This document shows positions 59,436 through 64,000 of a stretch of 64,000 nt of DNA, piece after piece (position 1 is the first letter of the stretch; each line of letters opens with the position of its first letter). The stretch is from an uncultured Clostridia bacterium (lineage in GTDB: Bacteria; Bacillota; Clostridia; Christensenellales; Aristaeellaceae). The position numbers were made by a program, and so were the translations under genes. The notes under the pieces were generated by a model. It was given only the letters and a program-made list of their open reading frames with translations, was not told the origin of the DNA and searched no databases. The stretch spans positions 6,863 through 70,862 of the forward strand of contig CAKUCW010000008.1 of assembly GCA_934643825.1 (NCBI GenBank), read 5' to 3'.

Positions 59436-59554
59436 GGGCTCAGTTTGACGAATCGGGCAGAATCTTGAAAAATCTGCAAGAAATGCGCGAATAATTTTCA
59501 CCTGTTTTCCCGAAATGATGCAAATCCGCCATGTTTCGGCTTTTTTGAGCGTTT

Positions 59555-60460
59555 TTAGTGCTTCTTTCTCCCGTTTGTTTGCACATAAAGCAGGATTATA
59601 GCCAGCACAATCAGAAAAACAGAAGCGGCAAAAATCGACAAAATGCCAACCTTGGCAACGGGCGAGAATCCCACATAACTCGATACGGTATAAATATCCA
59701 TCAACCTCATGGTATCCTCCATTGTTCGATGCAGAATACCCGTTTTGCCGGCAAGTAGCATGACCAGCATAACCGCCGGATTGAGGAAAATCGTCTTGGG
59801 TATTGAAGCCAGAACCGTCGCAGGCGATGCAGTTTCCAGTTCGCAAAGCATTTCGTAGCTGTATGCAGCTGCCAACATTCCGTGCTTTGCCAATCCCCAC
59901 GTACCGATGCCAATTGCGAAAACTGCCAGATACGTTACAACGATGGCGGAAAGCGAACGTTTAAATAGTGTGCTAACTACTATGCCTACGGACAACGCTG
60001 CAAACGCAATAATCGCCAGGAACAGCATAATCATGAGAATATCCGAAACGGGCATGCCTCCGGTGACATTTGCAAGCATCATGATGGGAAAACTGCCGAC
60101 AATCAATAGAAGAAGAAACGCAAAATGTTCCATCAGCTTACCCAGAATAATTCTTGGCACACCTATTCCCGTAATCAATAGCAAATCGAACGTTTGTCTT
60201 TCCCGCTCACCTGCAATGCTGCATGCACTCAGCGCAGGCGCGACCAGAACAATCAAAAAGAACTGAAGTGCCGTTGCCCAGATGATCCACTCCGTACTCC
60301 GGCGGAACATATAGACTTGAAGTCCCTGCCCCATGAAATCCGTCAGCATAGAGAGTGAAAAGATCAGCATTGATACCCAATACAATGTCAGGATAATCGG
60401 CGTTTTTATCGTGCGCATCCTTCTGCGTGCGCTGGATTCAAAAATCGGATTAAGCATCAT
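59555..60460 (-). CDS. ABC-2 type transporter permease
   Basis: A 301-residue membrane protein with six predicted helices in the ABC-2 exporter pattern. The cytosolic coupling loop SIAGERERQTFDLLLITG is near residues 83-100, typical for NosY/GldF-type permeases. It overlaps the ATPase gene by 11 bases. Together with the ATPase it should form an exporter or envelope-acting machine; the cargo is unknown. Confidence 0.88.
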   Translation of the reverse strand: MMLNPIFESSARRRMRTIKTPIILTLYWVSMLIFSLSMLTDFMGQGLQVYMFRRSTEWIIWATALQFFLIVLVAPALSACSIAGERERQTFDLLLITGIGVPRIILGKLMEHFAFLLLLIVGSFPIMMLANVTGGMPVSDILMIMLFLAIIAFAALSVGIVVSTLFKRSLSAIVVTYLAVFAIGIGTWGLAKHGMLAAAYSYEMLCELETASPATVLASIPKTIFLNPAVMLVMLLAGKTGILHRTMEDTMRLMDIYTVSSYVGFSPVAKVGILSIFAASVFLIVLAIILLYVQTNGRKKH

Positions 60461-61376
60461 GCTCAGTCACCTCCATAAAGACCTCTTCAAGCGTCACTTT
60501 TTCACGATGGAAGTCACAGATTGCCGCTCCCATCCGGATCCAGCGTGCCAAAATATCCGCATCGCGTTCATCATCCTGCGCAAGCGCAATATGCCACATG
60601 TTTTGTTCTTCCCGAATGTTCTTTTCCTTCAAAACATCCAGCATTTCGGTTTTCAGGGATTCATTGGGCATTCTTTCAAACCGTATGGTTAGTTCGCTTT
60701 CGCTGTGCATCCGATTTTCCAGCTCACTCATAGAACCGGTGAAAATCGCTTTTCCGTGGTCAAGAATGGTCATGTGATCGCACATATCAGCCAATTCCGG
60801 TAAGATGTGGGAGGATATCAAAACCGTTTTGCCTATATGGCTGATATTTTTCAGAATGCCGCGCATTTCTGCCCTTGCACGCGGATCCATTCCGGATGCC
60901 GGTTCATCCAGAATCAGCAGTTTAGGATCGTGCATCATTGCACGAGCCAGACACAGCCTCTGTTTCATACCGCGGGAAAGATGATCGACATAGGCTTCCC
61001 GCTTGCTCTCCAGCTCTGTCAGCATCAGCATTTCATCGATCCTTCTGCGGCGATCTTTGACGCCCATGCCAACACATCCCGCATACAGATCGAGGTACTC
61101 CCATGCTTTCAAATTATCATATACACCGAAAAAATCCGGCATATATCCAACCAACCGTCTTGCACGTTCCGGCTGTGAAATGATGCTGATTTCATCCACC
61201 TGTGCGTCACCTGAATCAGGCTTCATCAGCGTTGCCAAGATCCGCATCGCGGTTGTTTTGCCCGCGCCGTTCGGACCGACAAATCCGTGCAGCTCTCCAT
61301 CTCCGATTGACAAATCCAACCCCTGAAGCGCCTGCGTTTTACCATAGCTTTTTGTCAGCTTTTCTACGCGGATCAT
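60450..61376 (-). CDS. ABC transporter ATP-binding protein
   Basis: A 308-residue ATPase. Walker A GPNGAGKTT near 35-43, signature LSRGMKQR near 136-143, Walker B LLILDEPASGMDPRA near 153-167 and the switch His in LISSHIL near 190. The C-terminal 80 residues are an extra domain common in ABC-2 exporters. Its start ATG overlaps the stop of the 812-residue accessory gene as ATGA, showing tight coupling. Confidence 0.94.
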   Translation of the reverse strand: MIRVEKLTKSYGKTQALQGLDLSIGDGELHGFVGPNGAGKTTAMRILATLMKPDSGDAQVDEISIISQPERARRLVGYMPDFFGVYDNLKAWEYLDLYAGCVGMGVKDRRRRIDEMLMLTELESKREAYVDHLSRGMKQRLCLARAMMHDPKLLILDEPASGMDPRARAEMRGILKNISHIGKTVLISSHILPELADMCDHMTILDHGKAIFTGSMSELENRMHSESELTIRFERMPNESLKTEMLDVLKEKNIREEQNMWHIALAQDDERDADILARWIRMGAAICDFHREKVTLEEVFMEVTEHDA

Positions 61377-63811
61377 TGCACGTCCCCTCCTTCCACTGTG
61401 ATCGAAGGCATATAAACGCCGCCATAATCATTGATGTTTTTCATCTGAATGCGCAGAAACAGCTCACCGTTTTCTCCGATGATTCCGTTCATCTCGTCTA
61501 CATCCAAAGCCAGATCCTCAAATCCGCGTCTGTCAGAAAAAATGGGAATCCATTCGTTGCTGCCATGATCGTAAATCTCCAGCGTTACTCCATTATTCAA
61601 AGCAAATCCAAATGCACCATCAAAACGAATCGTTTGAATCTTGCCGTAATCGATCGTCGAAAGATCATAGCCTATCATATGAATTCCGTCGTCATAGATA
61701 TAGCTGAGTTCTTTTTTAGCACCCAGATGCAACGTACCGTCGGTATCCTCCTCGACCTCATACTTCAAGATTTCACCCGTATATAGATATCCGTTCGGTG
61801 ATTCTTCTCGGATCGGAATATTGCAAACGATGATGGTGTTTTTCGCCGTATGGTCAATCGGTTCACCATCGATCAGGAGTGCTGAGCATTCAACATCCAA
61901 GCTTTCTGCAACTAAACTGCACTGCGCCCAATTGCCGTTATAATATGTCAGACCATACGATACTTTTGATTGAAGCAGCTGTCTAATTTTCTCTTCATCA
62001 GAGGTCAGGTTCAGTTCTTTTCCTTCTGCAAGTTCCGGATAGACATACATGCGCTCGACAGAATAGATTGGCGCAGGGAAAAGCAACGCTTCTCCTTCGG
62101 GAATGAGAACACCGTCATTCAGATTGGCGGAGTATTTTGATTCTTTCTCACGCGGCAGGAAAAATGTTTTCGTTTCACCCGGCGCAATCCGCTCGGCACA
62201 CGCATAACCCCATGAAGTGATCAGAACCGCATTTTTCAGCGTTATATCGGTTTTGTTATAAATTTCTGCATGAAGCCCATCCGAATCCATCCAAGCCGAT
62301 GAGGTTATTTTGCCTTCCGGCAGATTTTTCCTATGAATCAGCAGATTTCGTTCAATCCAAGTTGCCTTTCCTTTCAATTCTATGGAAGCATCTTCTCCGA
62401 GCGTCACAACATTTCGGAGTTCCATATTCTTCATATCCACATTTTCTTCTCCATAGCAATAAAAACGCTGATAGTTGTTTACCGGTTCAATCTCATCACC
62501 ATTTTGGGTGCTGATGGTTCTGCGTTCCTGCCCGGCATAGCTGAGCAGCACCTGTTCCTCTGTGTCAACATCGCCATCTTCATCGTAATGGATCAGCAAA
62601 GTTTGCGAAGCGGCAGGCGCACCGATTTTATTTACAGCACCCCAAATGCCAATCGCTGTGGCACATCCCGCGGCACACAACGGAATAGCTGCCCACATCC
62701 ATTTGCCTGCATCTCTGCGCCTGAGAATAGCATATAGTCCGACCCCGATCAGAGCAACATATACGCCGAGAATCCACGCGATCGGCAGGATTCCGTTTCC
62801 TTTGTTCACCCGTTCCAACGTATTGAGCGTTTGGCTATGTTTGACATTGCTCTGCCCATCGTGACTGAATGTATAACCATGCCCATCTATTGCAGTAAGA
62901 ACACGCCGCCAAATCTGCTCCTGCTCAGCAGCCTTCAAAAGGGATGCATTGCTCAAGCTAAAACCACAGATAATCGCATGCCCGCCTGCCAGCAGCCTTA
63001 CGTTTTTCAGCAATTCTCTTTCTTCATCCGCTTCTGCTGAGTCGGAAAGAATCGTTCGAACAGTATCCTCGGTCGATGACTTGATTTTACCCTGATCCGT
63101 AGGCAGTGTTACTGCGGCAATCCACTTTTCCGAGTTTTCCTTGCTCTCTGCGCCAACAACCAGATATCCTCCGTTTTTCATCCAAGCAATCAGTGTATTT
63201 TGCTGTTTGAGCGACAACTCATCCCACGAATGTCCATCGACAACCAGCAGACCAAATGCCATCGCCTCCGCTTCATTTTCGGGACAGCTTTTAGCATTGA
63301 GCAGAACGGTTTCGATAGTTTCCCTGTTTCCGTATTCATCCGTTCCGACGTGGCTCTTCAAAGCATCTGCCAGTTTCCGTTCGCCCCATACACCGATTGT
63401 CATGGCGTCTGTTGCAATAGCCTTTTTCACCGAAACTGTTGTAAAGGCAAGGAGACTGCCATCCTCGGAAAACAGGCGAACATCCAAGATATTCTGCGTC
63501 GCAAGCGGAAATACATCCATATAGAATTCATCTGCATGATTTGCTGCAAGTTTTACGGGTAAGCGCATTTCATCATAATCGTCATAGACATTCTTCACGG
63601 TATTGACGCTGATATATCCGTTGATGTCCTTTTCTGAATGGTTTTCAATATTCAGAGTCAGTCTCCATGCTCCTCCCTGCAGCACGACTCCGTCAAAGCC
63701 AATCTGACCGTCTATGCGGATTCCGTTTTCGGCAATTCCAGAGGATGCGACTGTGAACAGCAACATCAGAATCAACGCCGATGTGATCATCCTTAGCATT
63801 TTTGTGTTCAT
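61373..63811 (-). CDS. Large exported accessory protein of the ABC operon
   Basis: An 812-residue protein. Signal peptide (residues 1-27, cleavage likely after SSGIA), a beta-sandwich domain (about 30-130), a Rossmann-like region with LLVVDGHSWDEL and GGYLVVGAESKE (about 140-300), then two transmembrane helices (about 345-364 and 370-392) flanking RRRDAGK. A second beta-rich outer domain runs from about 395 to 812. The layout recalls GldG-type or BatA-like accessory proteins that accompany ABC-2 exporters, but no family is firmly recognised. Overlapping genes in the same operon suggest a three-part envelope complex. GGGAGG precedes the ATG. Confidence 0.82.
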   Translation of the reverse strand: MNTKMLRMITSALILMLLFTVASSGIAENGIRIDGQIGFDGVVLQGGAWRLTLNIENHSEKDINGYISVNTVKNVYDDYDEMRLPVKLAANHADEFYMDVFPLATQNILDVRLFSEDGSLLAFTTVSVKKAIATDAMTIGVWGERKLADALKSHVGTDEYGNRETIETVLLNAKSCPENEAEAMAFGLLVVDGHSWDELSLKQQNTLIAWMKNGGYLVVGAESKENSEKWIAAVTLPTDQGKIKSSTEDTVRTILSDSAEADEERELLKNVRLLAGGHAIICGFSLSNASLLKAAEQEQIWRRVLTAIDGHGYTFSHDGQSNVKHSQTLNTLERVNKGNGILPIAWILGVYVALIGVGLYAILRRRDAGKWMWAAIPLCAAGCATAIGIWGAVNKIGAPAASQTLLIHYDEDGDVDTEEQVLLSYAGQERRTISTQNGDEIEPVNNYQRFYCYGEENVDMKNMELRNVVTLGEDASIELKGKATWIERNLLIHRKNLPEGKITSSAWMDSDGLHAEIYNKTDITLKNAVLITSWGYACAERIAPGETKTFFLPREKESKYSANLNDGVLIPEGEALLFPAPIYSVERMYVYPELAEGKELNLTSDEEKIRQLLQSKVSYGLTYYNGNWAQCSLVAESLDVECSALLIDGEPIDHTAKNTIIVCNIPIREESPNGYLYTGEILKYEVEEDTDGTLHLGAKKELSYIYDDGIHMIGYDLSTIDYGKIQTIRFDGAFGFALNNGVTLEIYDHGSNEWIPIFSDRRGFEDLALDVDEMNGIIGENGELFLRIQMKNINDYGGVYMPSITVEGGDVQ

Positions 63812-63849
63812 GATGGATTCCTCCCTGTTTATTTCTTTAAGATCCCCTT

Positions 63850-64000
63850 TTACTTATATGACGACATCATGCGTGCGAAAATTTCAACTTTTTTCCATAA
63901 AATGCAAAAAGCGGGCTTAACCTGCTTCAGCTTGTTGACATAAGCAAACTTGGCTTGAATAGCAAAATCAAGAAATTCAGCTATTCTTTCATTTGCGGAA
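63850..64000 (-). CDS. Possible C-terminal part of a gene running off the window
   Basis: On the minus strand 49 codons are open from the window end to a TAA at 63850-63852, 38 bases before the accessory protein gene. The residues (for instance NERIAEFLDFAIQAKFAYVN) look helical and basic. Being only 49 codons, it could be chance. If real, it would be the first gene of the ABC operon in this view, perhaps a regulator. Confidence 0.3.
   Translation of the reverse strand, partial: SANERIAEFLDFAIQAKFAYVNKLKQVKPAFCILWKKVEIFARMMSSYK

Noticed and set aside
59349..59900. A 183-codon minus-strand frame overlapping the permease gene
   Set aside because: Shares the strand but a different frame with the permease; no motif and no start signal.
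1..64000. tRNA, rRNA, CRISPR arrays, insertion sequences and prophage
   Set aside because: No cloverleaf, no regularly spaced repeats, no transposase and no terminal inverted repeats with duplications were recognised by reading. A tRNAscan, CRISPR finder and Infernal run would be decisive.

Overview
This window looks like chromosomal core sequence from an endospore-forming member of the Firmicutes, most likely class Clostridia. The grounds are sporulation genes (spoIIE, a spoIVFA/spoIVFB pair), Gram-positive signals (strong AGGAGG ribosome sites, TTGACA/TATAAT promoters, a leucine T-box leader, an SOS box matching the Bacillus consensus), redox repressor Rex, and typical clostridial gene blocks. 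Genus-level placement is not possible from the sequence alone. Base composition looks balanced by eye, except for one AT-rich patch around 23.2-24.3 kb. I see no tRNA, rRNA, CRISPR array, IS element or prophage.

Layout. 0-9.6 kb: a gene tail, a serine hydrolase, an M20 peptidase, two membrane-anchored proteins of unknown function, rmuC and spoIIE. 9.6-11.7 kb: leuA behind a T-box leader. 11.7-16.2 kb: rplM-rpsI-secG, then rnr and a gpsA-like gene. 16.2-19.3 kb: rex, a VanW-type wall protein and a TetR regulator. 19.3-23.2 kb: proC, rnhA, a tyrosine recombinase, and lexA divergent from a cysteine-rich small protein with an SOS box between them. 23.2-24.4 kb: the AT-rich patch with one two-helix membrane protein. 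24.4-26.4 kb: a DUF1292 protein, a small unknown gene and a DEAD-box helicase.

26.4-35.9 kb, minus strand: a cell-elongation and sporulation cluster in the order maf-mreB-mreC-mreD-pbp2-minD-like-rodA-spoIVFA-spoIVFB. 36.0-51.0 kb, minus strand: xpt, and then a long run starting at a glycosyltransferase promoter near 50.99 kb: GT2, QueG-like, two radical-SAM-associated genes, rng, miaB, ylbF, mutS, mutL, miaA and a cysteine-rich protein. 51.0-59.4 kb: upp; lgt-pncB-recX on the plus strand; then Cof hydrolase, RluA synthase, an unknown gene and ilvE on the minus strand. 59.5-63.9 kb: an ABC-2 exporter operon with a very large exported accessory protein.

Most genes are ordinary housekeeping functions. 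The points worth a second look are a perfect hairpin that buries the start codon of a cysteine-rich gene (37.3 kb), a MinD homologue lacking a key aspartate and the membrane-targeting tail (29.2 kb), a QueG-like protein lacking the expected catalytic aspartate motif (48.9 kb), the lexA/cysteine-rich divergent pair, and the AT-rich insertion. No convincing new multi-gene defence or mobile system was found.
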